Part shown: positions 1-11,580 of the stretch, one piece after another | Layout of the letters: every line of letters begins with the position of its first letter | How positions within the stretch are numbered: the first letter of the stretch is position 1 | From: Cryptomeria japonica | Lineage: Eukaryota; Streptophyta; Pinopsida; Cupressales; Cupressaceae | Length of the DNA: 64,000 bases | Direction of reading: 5' to 3' | NCBI RefSeq assembly: GCF_030272615.1 | Contig: NC_081411.1 | Location: 186,930,449-186,994,448, forward strand | The notes under the pieces: model-generated | Database searches by the model: none | The model's input: the letters and a program-made list of their open reading frames with translations, nothing else | Told to the model about the DNA's origin: nothing | Program-made: the position numbers and the translations under genes

Positions 1-536
1 CTTCGCAACTAGACTTTCAATGGTTGATGACAACTTAGCATGAGAGTCAGTCTCATGGGGTGACCGATGTAGGGTGAAAACCCCTCTTGCCTATCTTCGA
101 TACTCCATCCAGTGAGTGCGCTCCAAGCCAATGCTTTCTCATTGGGACGTTGGGGTAACTAGAACCGGCTCCTTCCGATACATGATGACTCACCAACAAA
201 CAACCCATTGGAATATGTTATCCCAATGCACTTATGAGATGCCATTTCAAACTAAGAAAATACACATTTGAACCTAATCACACCAAAATTGTTGAAAACT
301 TTCAAAATGCAACCAAAACTGGGTGCTCCTGCACCAGTGATACTCTTCCTCCCCTTTGGAGGATTGTTCATTTCTTGCATCCAACTCAACATATTACAAC
401 AATAGTTAGTTGTTATTAAAACATCATATATTTCATCTTTAAATATTCAAAATATAAGAATGATTGCATGTATTCATTTGTCCAATTTCCAAATATATTC
501 AAAGCATATTCACGTGCTTACAGTATTTTAACCAAA
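1..536. other. Unassigned flank left of the Tat element
   Basis: I see no coding or structural signal that I can name here. The stretch is the immediate left flank of the Gypsy insertion and ends in the left copy of the 5-bp target duplication ATAAG (537-541). If the Gypsy integrase remnant right of the insertion once continued leftward, its upstream pol should lie here, but no such frame is visible. The two flanks may therefore have been rearranged before the insertion. Confidence 0.4.
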
Positions 537-541
537 ATAAG

Positions 542-2201
542 TGTGTGGGGGAAAAAGTGAGACTAGGTTAACATGCCCTAATCCTACCTTTTGACACACA
601 TTACGGAATACGAAAGAGCCTAGAGGTATCACACAATTGGCTACTTCTTTTTGTGAAAGAGAGAGCCACGGGCTACCTATTAGGATTTCTATTCCTTTGT
701 TGAAATTGAAAGATAAGATTATGCAAGTTCAATTCCTAGCCCTAAAATGCAAGTATGAACTAATAACAAGATTGCAGAATTGAACTTAACCAATGGAAAG
801 CTGCAAACACAAGGACAAGACAAGAATGCAGATGCATACCCGGAGTCAAAATTTGATTGAAAATGTTCGGGACGGGGGTGAGGGTGCCACTGTCCTGATT
901 CTGTCCCGGAAACTGCACCTGAAACTGTTGTTTTGCACTCTAGAAAACTGTCGAAAATGTTGTCTGTCAGGAGGACCAGGGCACCCAACGCCTCTGTCCC
1001 AGGGAACAAGGCACCCAGCGCCCCTGTCCTGGCAGGACTAGGGCGCCCCACGCCCCTGTCCTAGTCTTTTGCTCTACAATTTGGTGTGGAGTGCTATCTC
1101 GACCTGCTTTTCCCGAATCTGCAACCTGCGGCATCGTCCGAGTCCCGAAACCTGCACTTGTATCTGAAAAAGGTGTTTGGGTGGCTATATAGGGTTTTGC
1201 CTTAGTCAAACCCCCACTTCGGTGATTTCCACCTCCATGAATAGCCAAGTTGTATTGTAAAAGTAATGTGTGTGCAGACCTTGTGTGTGTGCAAGATCTA
1301 AAATGCAAGTAAGCAAACTAGAGCAACCTAGAAAGTAAACCCTAATTGCTTGTAAATGATAATGTAAATGCTCTAAATCAAGATGCAAAGTGATCTAAAG
1401 CATGAATAAATGATATATTGAAGCTTATGCAAAGACATGAAAACAACATGAAATCATACCCAACCCCCAAGGGAGGGGTACAAGCCAATCTTCAGTCGGT
1501 AATCTCCTATTGTTCTTCAATGTCTTCCAAGCCCTAAATGGATGAATGGAATTGATAAATGCTTGATAGAGGGATGTTGAATGTTTTTGAAGTCTTCAAA
1601 GATCTGCTCTTTCACTGCATATGAGGTTCCTGAAAACAAAATTCCGATCCTTTCAAATGAAGAAAGAGAGTTCTTATGTATGAAACCCTAGGTCGTAATT
1701 TCATCTTTTGGCCGACCTAGAGATTGAATATCCTGCCAATTTCTTGGGGTTAAGCTTTATTTTATGATTGGATCATGCTCCTAAAATTTCGGGAAAAATG
1801 TCCAGGATCGTGTGCACTCCGGGCGCCATGGTCCCGGCAACTTTTCACCAAATTTTCAGGGCCGTCAGATATGATGATTTTAGAGAGAATCCCGAAGCTA
1901 CAGGTGATTTCGAGATGTTTTGACCCCCGAAATCAAGCCCCCAAGTTCAAAATAGGACTTAATTAGGGTTTTTTATTAGATGATGTATTGGAGGAATAAC
2001 ATGAAAAGGGACACACTTTAATGAAAGGGCCCGACTTTATGATGTGAAGGATGATGAAATAGGACCTTAGACATAATTAATTTGATTAATTAAGTGCTAA
2101 AGGAGAAATGCAATGCAAAATGTAAAATGCACCAAGGCGGGTGCTAAACTAGGTGTGAAATTGTACCACCCTAGCAAGTGCGTACAATTTACGACGCTAC
2201 A
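542..2201 (-). repeat. 3' LTR of the Tat-type element
   Basis: It is 1660 bp, the same length as the copy at 11581-13240. On the minus strand it starts TGTAGCGTCG and ends in CCCACACA. It contains a CG-rich set of three imperfect units of about 31 bp near 970-1065, and an inverted repeat near its minus-strand start (arms AAATTGTAC and GTACAATTT, 2159-2191). Confidence 0.95.
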
Positions 2202-2216
2202 TTTAGCCCCCACTTT
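2202..2216 (-). other. Polypurine tract of the Tat-type element
   Basis: On the minus strand the bases directly before the 3' LTR read AAAGTGGGGGCTAAA. This is a typical plant Gypsy plus-strand priming tract, and it fixes the orientation of the element. Confidence 0.75.
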
Positions 2217-2781
2217 AGCAGTCATATGAGTACTACGTGCATATGCAAGCTAAAGTACAGAAAGTAAACATCATTTGAAAAAGGATATATCCATAAGTTG
2301 ACGGACGAAGCCCCCAGTGGTATCTGCAGTACACAGTTAGGAACCGCACCCTACAAAACACACGTTAGATCACAAAATCACCTAGTGCTTACTAAGGAAA
2401 GTGATGAAATTTGTGAGTAGCTATATGCCCCCCCTGTTTCGACTTGCTTATTAGAGAGGTGAAACAGGGTAGCATGTTTACTTACGACAAATTGTGTAAG
2501 AGAGTATTGATGAGGGATGTTCACTGAAAAGGCTTCATCAGAGCACTTTTTGGAACATTCTGAGAGTAGGGGAATGAAAATATGATTCCTACGCCACAAA
2601 CGGTTCGACAATCGCATCTCCCAAACTCAAGTTATGATGAAATGAGTGATAGAGGAAAATTAGGGTTTTGAAAGTAAAGGTAAAGGAATGAAAGTATATA
2701 CCTTGAAAGTGACATTTGCATTTGTCACTTTGTTGATTTCTGAATATTGTTTATTGCAGCGGAGCCCACATAGCCATCATC
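2217..2781. other. Region upstream of the antisense PMD gene
   Basis: This stretch is non-coding. It would hold the promoter or 5' UTR if the antisense gene has its own transcription start. A weak TATA-like AGTATATACC lies near 2692-2701, about 85 nt before the first ATG. Confidence 0.35.
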
Positions 2782-3039
2782 ATGCCTTCACGACGACCGG
2801 AGCGTCCCACGAGGATTGAGATCCTATGGCAGGCCGTGATCGATGACAAGCCACTGGACGAGGTGAGTTGACTAAACGTTGACTTTTAATTTTCTGCATT
2901 TGACTTTCTGTGATCATTTGCAGGCCCTGGAATCTGACCATGGGTCCCACCCAGGGCACCATGGTCCCTATGGGGGCGCCATGGTCCCTTCAGGGCACCA
3001 TGGTCCCTGACAGGATGCCATGGTCCCAATCAGGACTTG
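2782..3039 (+). pseudogene. Tentative 5' exons of the antisense PMD gene
   Basis: A short ATG-initiated stretch (2782-2862, 27 codons, arginine-rich start) ends at a GTGAGT donor. A possible acceptor TTTGCAG precedes a second stretch (2924-3039) that ends at GGTGAGA. The second piece is built from about five degenerate copies of a CCATGGTCCC-centred unit and holds one TGA. The phase does not join cleanly to the next exon without an indel, so these exons are provisional. They sit on the strand opposite to gag-pol. Confidence 0.35.
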
Positions 3040-3134
3040 GTGAGAGATGTCGGGGTTAGCATACGATGTTCGACAGTTTGCATGAATGATTTTGATGATT
3101 GAGTACTGATTATAGTTATGTTTTTGTGTTGCAG

Positions 3135-4761
3135 GGTCTCCCATACATGAGAGAGCATACGGCGGGGTAGATTCTTCGCAGTTTGTGAGATCAGATTCCC
3201 CGACCGACTCAGGCAGAGAGAGACACATTGTCTATAGTAGGTTTGTGGTCTATGATTCTTATGTCGGCCATTCGATTTCATCCCGCGATGCTGATGGCAC
3301 TCATGGAGAGATGGGATCCTGACACATGCACATTCCAGCTTCCAGTAGGGGAGATGATGGTGACACTTGAGGATGTGTACTGCATTCTTCGCCTACCGAT
3401 CAGAGGAGCTACCGTGACATATGCGACTGATCGGTCAATAGAGGATCATCAGAGGGAGCAGGTATATTGCATAGGGAGAGTCATGCCGAGTGAGATGAGA
3501 GGTCGTATCATGGTCAGCTGACTCTTACATCCTATAGGAGAGGTGCCCCTCATGAGACGTCTTATGATAGCCATCATTGCACTAGCTGTCTGCCCTAATG
3601 GGCGATGTACGCACATGCATGGGGGTCTCACATGGTGCATTAGGGCTATGGAGAGACATAGGAGAGTATATGCCTAGGGTCGGAGTATGCTTGCACATCT
3701 CTATCACGACCTCGAGGAGTATGTTTTCGGACAGGGTTGCAGCTTGATGACATGCACACTTCTGCAGGTGTGGATATTTGAGCACTTTACATGCACCAGG
3801 CCTGTCGGCTATCTGATGAGTGCAGCTAGCGAGCGACCTAGGGTATTTGCTTATCCACTTACCAGCGAGTGGAGATTTGGAGATCTACTATATTAGAGAG
3901 TGACATTTGATAGATTGACAGCTGAGGTGACTGTGTGGAGACCATATCTGCGGATGCACAGATGGGATGGGATGGAGAGATAGTTAGCATGCTTACAGAG
4001 GAACCGCCTACTGAGAGGGCGATATCCACACATCATAGTCCCATTCTACTTTGACCGAGTACGGAGGCAGTTTGGGCTAGAGCAGTGTGTTCAAGCCGAT
4101 GTGCCCATCTACACTCGACACTCACGAGTCCTTCCCAGAACCAGAGCAGTAGCGAGACCTATGATAGATGATATCGAGATCACAGATATAGAGGGGTCCG
4201 ACTAGGATGTGGTCACTGATTATGCTGCAGATCTCGGGGCATAGTGCAGGTATCTCTCATGGTTTATGAGATCATACCCAGGGCCTATCTTTCCACCAGA
4301 TCACCCGACAGGCCATCCAGGCCCATGGAGATATGGAGACCGAGATGAGGATCAAGGATCCAGGTCAGAGGAGCCAGAGGAGGGCGAGGGTCATGAGGAG
4401 GCAGGAGATCCTGATCCACCCACAGGGGATCAGCCTAGTACCGAGGAGGAGGAGGATGATGACACAGATAGAGACGAGGAGAACGAGGATGTAGGTGAGG
4501 ATGCGGACGAGGATGAGGATGAGGATAGAGATGATGAGGAGGGGTCAGATGCCTCTCCCCACCATTCAGGAGATGATACCATAGCCCTAAATCCTCCTCT
4601 TATTCCCCAAAAGGGGGAACATGAGGCGATACGGAGACCTGTTTCTAGTACGGGCCAGCCTACACCCATCGTGCACAAATTATTCAAGTGTGGGGAGCCT
4701 AGTAGTTCCCAGTCACAGATGCTACCATATCATGATCCCTACTGGCATGAGGGAGATCCAG
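3135..4761 (+). pseudogene. Antisense plant mobile domain (PMD) gene, main exon
   Basis: One continuous frame runs across this exon, broken by eight stops (3168, 3186, 3519, 3675, 3894, 3981, 4203, 4242). It follows a TTGTGTTGCAG acceptor and ends at a donor (GTATAG at 4762). Residues such as ERWDPDTCTFQLPVGEM and TLEDVYCILRLPIRG match the core of the plant mobile domain (PF10536, the MAIN/MAIL1 type). Later come LQVWIFEHF and a block with RPRVFAYPLTSEW. The C-terminal third is a long Asp/Glu-rich tract (about 4380-4550). The gene lies entirely inside the retrotransposon, between integrase and 3' LTR, in the opposite orientation. PMD proteins are linked to silencing and genome stability in plants. 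The role of the retroelement-borne copy is not known to me. Confidence 0.8.
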
Positions 4762-4841
4762 GTATAGTAGGTTTATATTGATTGATTGATGTTTTGATGA
4801 TATCAAATGGTACTAATACATGTTTTGTTCTACTGCTACAG

Positions 4842-5242
4842 CTAATGTGCAGGAGTGGCGTTCTCTGATCCAGCAAGCAGTGACAGATATCTCCACGACG
4901 GCGCAAATCCCTAGTTCCTCACAGGTTGCTTATAGACCTCAAGGGAACGCGGGTCGGCATGATGATTTATTTTCCCCATTTCGAGTATAGGTAGAGATAT
5001 GGAGGGAGAGAGAGCGAGCTCTATCAGAGGACCTTCAGCGGGCACAGCATGATCTAGCAGTAGCTCAGGCCGAGGCTACCTCATATCGCGTGATCCTTAT
5101 GGATAGGGATCATAGGAGTTCCTCTCAGAGCCATTCACGATCTATATCACGGTATACCCCTATGGGTCCACCCGCACGGCCGGATCAGGAGGGAGCATCT
5201 AGTCGTCACTCTCCAGCCACCAGCCCTAGGGATAGGAGATGA
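4842..5242 (+). pseudogene. Antisense PMD gene, last exon
   Basis: After an 80-bp intron (GTATAG...TACTGCTACAG, 4762-4841) the frame resumes and runs to TGA at 5240-5242, with one internal TAG at 4988-4990. The product would be hydrophilic and low-complexity, with an Arg/Glu-rich probable coiled coil (WRERERALSEDLQRAQ) and a Ser/Arg-rich end. The intact phase across the intron supports this splice model. Confidence 0.65.
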
Positions 5243-5303
5243 TCTTATGATGTAGGGTAGGTCACATTTTGGATGTGTAGTGACCTACCTTTGTATATTG
5301 ATC

Positions 5304-5343
<40 letters not shown>

Positions 5344-5861
5344 CATGCTTCTTTGTCTCAAATGTGTTATCTTTAATGTCTAAAAACAATGGGTATTTTG
5401 ATTAAAGTTAATACATTTGGTAGATGTACATGTATGTTTCGAATTTAATTTCCATGTGATTGATTTCTCAATGCTCCATGCTTAAATTGATACATGTGTG
5501 ACTTAATTAAAATATTTGATCAAGTACTACATTGATGATAGGGAAGAAAAATATGTGTTAAGCCTAAGAATCATATAACTAATGTGATTTAATTTGAATT
5601 TAAACACAACATGACACGATTCAACTTAACACATAAAGATATTGTATAATATGCCAACATAAAAAATGTAAATCTTTTGCAATTTACATAAATGAATTCA
5701 AGACAAACCATAAAGTAAAGAAACACGCTTGTCAAGAACGAAGCAATATAGATTAAACAAAACATCATTTAATTACATTTGCTCTAACAAAGATATGCTA
5801 ACATATTATCCAATTTTGAAGAAGTGAGAAAGGAAATAGATGAATGATAAGGAATGAGGAA
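5243..5861. other. Spacer between convergent PMD gene and pol
   Basis: This is AT-rich non-coding DNA where the PMD gene (plus) and pol (minus) converge. It begins with a (CA)n-(TA)n microsatellite at about 5303-5342. I see no other feature. Confidence 0.6.
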
Positions 5862-6104
5862 TTAAGCATAGTATCTATGCAAGTGCATAGCGTTTATAGG
5901 GTCTTTAAGAGACGTACCGTCTACACCCGCTATTTTGTAAGCACCTAATCCATAATCTTCAATAACAATATACGGTCCAATCCAATTAGGACTAAATTTT
6001 CCCTTTTCTTCAGGTAAGGCATTCACATTGCGTTGATTCTCATAGAGCACTAAGTCACCCACTGAGAAGGAATGTTGAATAACCTTATCATTATAACTTC
6101 GTTG
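5862..6104 (-). pseudogene. Gypsy integrase C-terminal domain
   Basis: This is the same frame as the integrase core, downstream of one TGA. It contains SVGDLVLYEN and KFSPNWIGPYIV, the GPY/F module that ends many Gypsy integrases, and stops at a natural TAA (5862-5864). No chromodomain follows, as expected for Tat. Confidence 0.85.
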
Positions 6105-7259
6105 TCAAGTTTTGTGGTACGCTTGAATATGCTCAAGAGCATTTATACACTGTTCATCAAGCATCTCAAGTTGTTGAAGTCTTTGTTCTCTATAAGCGTC
6201 ATCATCTACTATACCTTTGAGAGAAACTCTAAGTGATGGAATCTCTAATTCTAAAGGCATAATAGCATCAGCACCATAAACAAGATTATAAGGGGTGGTT
6301 CTTGTGGCAATTCGTACGCTTGTTCGGTAGGCCCAAAGAGCATAGATTAGCTGAGTACTCCAATCCTTACCATGCTTATTCACAGTTTTACGAAGAATTT
6401 GTTCAATTATCTTATTGGATGATTCGGCTTGACCATTTGATTGAGGATAGTATGGTGTAGAAAATCGATGTTTGATATGATACTTCTCAAGGAATTTCTT
6501 CATTTCCTTGTTCTTAAATGATGCCCCATTATCAGAGATTATAGTGGAAGGTATCCCGAATCGAGAAATAATGTTTTCTAGAAGAAATCGACAAATCACT
6601 TCAACAGTAGTAGAGCGAAGGGGAACGGCTTCTACCCACTTTGTAAAGTAATCTGTTGCGGTTATAATGAAAGTATGTCCTTGAGATGAAGGAGGAGAGA
6701 TTTTACTGATAAGATCCAGCCCCCATGCAGAGAAAGGCCAAGAAGCTACATGAGAACGAAGTTCTTGGGCAGGAGCATGAATCAAATTATTGTGTTGTTG
6801 ACATTGATGACATTTCTTAACAAATGAAAAAGAATCCTGCTGCATAGTTTGCCAATAATATCCCATACGGAGCAATCTTTGAACCAAGGATTTGCCTCCA
6901 AAATGCCCCCCACAGGCACCTGAATGTGCCTCTTCAAGAGCAATAGGGATTTCTGATTTGTTAAGACAACGAAGGAGAAGACCGTTATAACCCCTTCGGT
7001 AAAGAACATTAGAAAGAATGATACATCTAGCGGATAGCTTGCGAATTCTAGCCCTAGTGTTTCTATTAGTGGAATCAGGAAAGGTACCATCAGTCAAGTA
7101 TCTTACGATATGCGAATACCATTCATCTGAGTCTATAAAGTCACAACATGTCACCAAGCTAGAATCATCTACAATAACTGGAGAAATAAGGTTGTGAATA
7201 ACAAATTTAAGATCAACCATAGGGTCCTCTAAAGATACCAAAGAAGCCACACATGCCAT
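6105..7259 (-). pseudogene. Gypsy integrase, core
   Basis: The frame continues from the RNase H after a single TAA. It shows an HHCC zinc domain (EAHSG, GGHFG, then CHQC), followed by the catalytic triad: Asp in WGLDLI, Asp in ISDNGAS and Glu in GQAES. It ends at a TGA (6105-6107), after which the same frame continues to the element's pol C-terminus. The protein would catalyse strand transfer of retrotransposon cDNA into chromosomal DNA. All DDE residues are kept. Confidence 0.92.
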
Positions 7260-7271
7260 TGCGTCCGCATG

Positions 7272-10200
7272 TTAATTATCTTTTCGAGGAACAGGTTCCA
7301 TGGTGTAAGAATCAAATTTTTGTAACAAAGAGATAGCAAGGTCTTTATATTGTGATAATTTGTCTTGTTTCGTTTGATATAGTCCCGTTACTTGTCTTAT
7401 AATCAGTTGAGAATCTCCAAAAATATGTATGTGTTTTATATTCAAAGCTAAGGTTGCCTTTATTCCTGCTATAAGAGCCTCATACTCAGTAATGTTATTG
7501 GTACATAGGAAATTGAGACGATAAGATAAGGGAATAGATTTCTTTGTAGGAGAAATTAGAACAACACCTGCCCCCGATCCCGTACGACACTTAGAGCCAT
7601 CAAAGTATAACTCCCAAGTTTCATCTTTCTCTGTACAAAGAATGAAGTCGTCAGGAGAAGACTCAGGGTTAGGGAAGGAGAAAGGTGAAGGGGCCTCAAC
7701 TAGGTGATCGGTCAACGCTTGCCCTTTAATTGCTCTTTGTGAAACAAATTTAAGGTCAAATTCAGTTAACATCATAACCCACTTAGCTAGGTGTCCTGAT
7801 AAATCAGTTTTAGAGAAAAGATGCTTCAAAGGGTCAAACTTTACCATGACATGGACTTCTGAATTTAAGAGATAATGTCTCAATTTCTGAGTCGCAAACA
7901 CCAAGGCCAAGCATTGTCTTTCTATCGCAGAATATCGGGTCTCATAATCGAGTAAGGTATGACTTATATAATAAACTGGACACTCCTTACCATCTTTATC
8001 ATGTTGTGCCAATAATGTTGCAAGAGCATGAGAGGAAGCAGTTGTATAAAGAAGGAAGGGTTTAGAAGGTTCGGCCGGTTGAAGGATAAGAGGATTAGCC
8101 AAATACACTTTTAAATCTTCAAATGCTTGCTGACAATCTTCATTCCATTGAGAAGTGATATTCTTTTTGAGAAGTTGAGTAAAAGGAAAAGTACGATCCG
8201 CAAGTTGAGATACAAACCTACGAATAGCTTGAATCTTTCCTTGTAAGATTTTGAGTTGAGACACATTTCTAGGAGGTGGCATGTTGAAAATAGCATCTAT
8301 TTTCTTAGTATCCACCTCAATCCCACGATGCGAAACTATGAATCCTAATAGTTTTCCACTATCCACACCAAAAACACATTTTCGGGGATTCAAGCGCATG
8401 TGATATTTACGAATCCTTTCAAAGATTTGATGAAGGATCTTAATGTGATCCATGCGAAGAATGGATTTGGCCAAAATATCATCAACATAATCCTCTAAAA
8501 TCTTATGCATATAATCATGAAAGATAAGGGTCATCGCTCGTTGATAAGTTGCACCGGCATTTTTAAGTCCAAAAGGCATCATTATCCAACAAAACGTACC
8601 CCAAGGAGTGGTGAAAGCGGTTTTGAATTGATCTTGAGGGTTAATGTAAATTTGATTGTATCCTGAAAAACCATCCATGAAGGATAATAAGGCATGTCCT
8701 GCCGTAGAATCAACTATCATGTCAATGTTTGGAAGAGGGAAATCATCTTTTAAAGAAGCCTTATTTAAATCTCGAAAACCGGTACACATTCTTATTTTAT
8801 TATCTGGTTTAGCCACAGCGACAATATTTGAAATCCATGGGGAATAATCGATAGGGCGGATAAATCCAGCCTCCAATAACTTTTCAATCTCAGCCTTAAC
8901 AAGAAAAGCCACCTTAGGATTCATTTTTTGAATCTTTTGTTTCACGGGCTTAGCATCAGGAACTAAGACAATATTATGAGTAACAATCTTAGGATCTATA
9001 CCAGGCATGTCAAAGTATGTCCAAGCAAAGATCTCCAGGAATTCATGCAATAAATCTTCATATTGTTTTTGTTCCTCTTCATCCAAACATTTTCCAATTT
9101 TAATAACTTTTTCTTCATTGCAAGGATCCATCTTAACATTAGTGGTGTCACTTATGAGAAGATTACTTTGTTGAGGAGTATCCTTTAACTGAGGGAATTC
9201 TTTCACAATCTCATCATTATCAATCTCTTTTCCAAAATAGGCTTCAGTGTTCAAACAATAAGGGAGTCCCCTATTGTGATGATAATGAGAAAGAGTAACA
9301 TATGCTCCTAAAAACTCAGCTAAAGCATCATCGGTAGGAAAAACATCCAAAGCACAGGCACACAAAGGATCCTCATCAATATACTCGGAGTGTTGCATTG
9401 ATAGAGATGTAGAAATAGCATTAACACTAATACATGGTCTCTTAGAAGCTTTAGTGCACTTGCAAGGATTATAGCCAAGTCCAAAGGCATAATTGTGAAG
9501 ATTATTCTCTAGAGGAACCTTTATCCCTTGTTCGTGAGTGCCACAACCATTTCCATGATACCCATGCTTAACAAAAATGCAAAAACCACGACCATAACGA
9601 TCAGCCATTTCAGAAAGAGAAGGCGGTTTTTCATAAGACAAAGAATCAAACTCTTCAGAATTAGAGGTGTGAGGAGAAGAAGTTTGAGAAGCGGCCACAA
9701 AATTATTGCTCATAGGCTCAGGTAATGTTGATTGATTTTTAGCTTCTTCCTTCTTTTCAACTTTAAGCTCTCTAGAAGGAACCTTATATTCACCTACAAA
9801 GGTGGGATTAAAATCAAGGGATCCCCAATCATCGTCTGCGAGAACCTTCTCAGGATCAAAATCCTTCTTATGTGTAGTTTCAAGTCGAGAAGAGTCTTCT
9901 TCAGGAGCTCCAGACTCATCCAAAGAATTTTGATCATCAGAGAGCGAGGATTCATCAATAGGTATCTTGTTTAAAGAGTCATCACTAGACGAGGACGACT
10001 TAGAAGAACCCCCTTCGGAAGTAGATGTTTGTAAACAAGCTTGGAAATTAGTATCACCTATCAAGGTATATGTCTTATTGTTATAGATAAATTTAACTTG
10101 TCTATGCAATGTAGAGGGGACAGCTTGCATACTGTGAATCCAAGGTCTCCCTAATAACAAGTTGTATGTTAAATTTCCCGACATAACATGGATAGGAGTA

Positions 10201-10457
10201 GGTAAAGTAACAGGCCCCATAGTGAGGGGTAAGGTGATAATACCTAATGAAGTCTTAGCCACATTATCAAAGCCTCGAATAGGACGAGAGTCAGGCTCAA
10301 TTAGGGATGTATCCACATTCATCTTATGCAAAAGATTAATGCTACACACATTAAGACCAGAGCCATTATCTACTAGTGTTTGTCTTATAGCAGTGTCTTT
10401 CATGATAACCACAATCATCAAGGGATCATATTGATGTTGAATTTCACTAGTAGGCAA
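7272..10457 (-). pseudogene. Gypsy protease - reverse transcriptase - RNase H - second RNase H
   Basis: The reading frame is 1061 codons. The aspartic protease motif (VDNGSGLN) lies near residue 28. A long acidic, serine-rich spacer follows, then RT with MCTGFRDLNKA, a WGTF-WIMMPFGLKNA block and YVDD at residues 657-660. The first RNase H follows (LLYTTASSHA, where the usual catalytic Asp is replaced). A second RNase H begins near residue 945 (WELYFDGSKCRTGSGAG, TEYEALIAG, GDSQL) and ends at a TAA (7272-7274). This archaeal-type second RNase H marks the Tat clade. The replaced catalytic residue in the first domain fits reports that it degenerates to a tether in dual-RNase H elements. Frame and spacing show that the TAA merely interrupts a continuous gag-pol frame. 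Confidence 0.92.
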
Positions 10458-10463
10458 CTCATC

Positions 10464-11408
10464 TTAGGGTAACACAATTTGAGCTTTAGGATTCATCACA
10501 GAGTTAACCAAAGATGCTATATTACTAGATGTATTCGGTGGAGGAACATTCAAATCTTTCAAGGCATCTTGTAACATTCCATGATGAGCGGAAGAAGTTT
10601 GAATCAAATCCCAAAGGGATATCTTAGCAGGGGTAGCTTTAAGTTGTTCTATGAGATCATATTCCTTACTAAGAACCTGTGAAATACGTGGAGCTTGCGG
10701 AAGAATTGGTTGAGGACTCGGAAGAGAAACTGGAGTAACCGGAGGAGGACTAGGTTGCCTATTATTTTTGGAACAATAAGTATGGGCAACCGCATGATAA
10801 CTCTCTCTAGTTATTTGCTTGGCATAACTATAAGGACATATAAGTTTTCTTCCTTGCACAGTGATGATTGGTTTATTCAGAGTACGAAAGGAGTCATGAT
10901 CATACCCTCCTTAGATAGTAAGGAGAGGTGATTTAGGAACTTGAAAGGTGGGAGAAGGATGAGCACCTTGGACTTCAAAGAGAGGCTTATTATGCTCATT
11001 CAAGTTTATCATGTTAACCAATTTAGAAGTCTTGTTCTTGTTTAAAGATTTTGATAAAGCCACAAAGTCATCAAGAGCATCATCCAACAAAGTATGATCA
11101 TAGCTATCAAAAGGTTTATCTTTTGGTTCAAAAGGAGATATCTCTTCATAAAAGGGATTGTTGAAAACAACCATGTTACTAGATTTAGTGGAAGAGTTGA
11201 TAGGAATGTACCCTTGAGAGGAACCATTCGACTTATCTTTCTCATCACACCTAAATGACATAGTAACAAGGTTTATGAGTCTTTGGTAAAATGAAGGTTT
11301 GGCATCTTTAGGGTTCACAAACTCATCTAAAGCTTCATCTAATTCATCTTGGCTATACTCATAATAATCATCATAAGCATGAACATTTTGCAAATAGAAA
11401 TCTGACAT
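10464..11408 (-). pseudogene. Gag C-terminal / gag-protease linker remnant
   Basis: This frame starts about 170 nt inside the 5' LTR and leads in frame into the protease. Its N-terminal 165 codons are acidic and of no recognised fold. The later part has a proline-rich linker and a stretch containing EYDLIEQLKATPAKISLWDL. That pattern is familiar from the gag-protease junction of Tat elements. The capsid (retrotransposon gag) domain and a CCHC zinc knuckle are both absent, so the copy, or its whole subfamily, has lost the gag core. In-frame TAA codons lie at 10911-10913 and 10464-10466. Each is one base from CAA. Confidence 0.7.
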
Positions 11409-11560
11409 TTTGAAATAAAAGTTGCATGAAATTTAAACACACAATGCAAAGAAACACACTCTTCTTTTTTTTTTTTTCTTTTTAATGAAAATGAAATGAA
11501 AGCACACTAAATCTAGATCTAGATCTAACAAATGCAATGCAAGAGGAAGCAATGATATAT

Positions 11561-11578
11561 TCACATCGGGTTCACCAA
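11561..11578 (-). other. Candidate primer-binding site
   Basis: On the minus strand the 5' LTR is followed by TTT and then TGGTGAACCCGATGTGAA. A TGG start within a few bases of the LTR is what a tRNA-primed site should look like. I do not assign the tRNA. Confidence 0.6.
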
Positions 11579-11580
11579 AA

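Noticed and set aside
719-1388. Minus- and plus-strand frames of 60-113 codons in the LTR, repeated at 11758-12427
   Set aside because: They recur only because the LTR is duplicated. They overlap each other on both strands and lack any protein pattern.
4430-4687. Minus-strand serine-run frame
   Set aside because: It is the reverse reading of the Asp/Glu-rich tail of the PMD gene.
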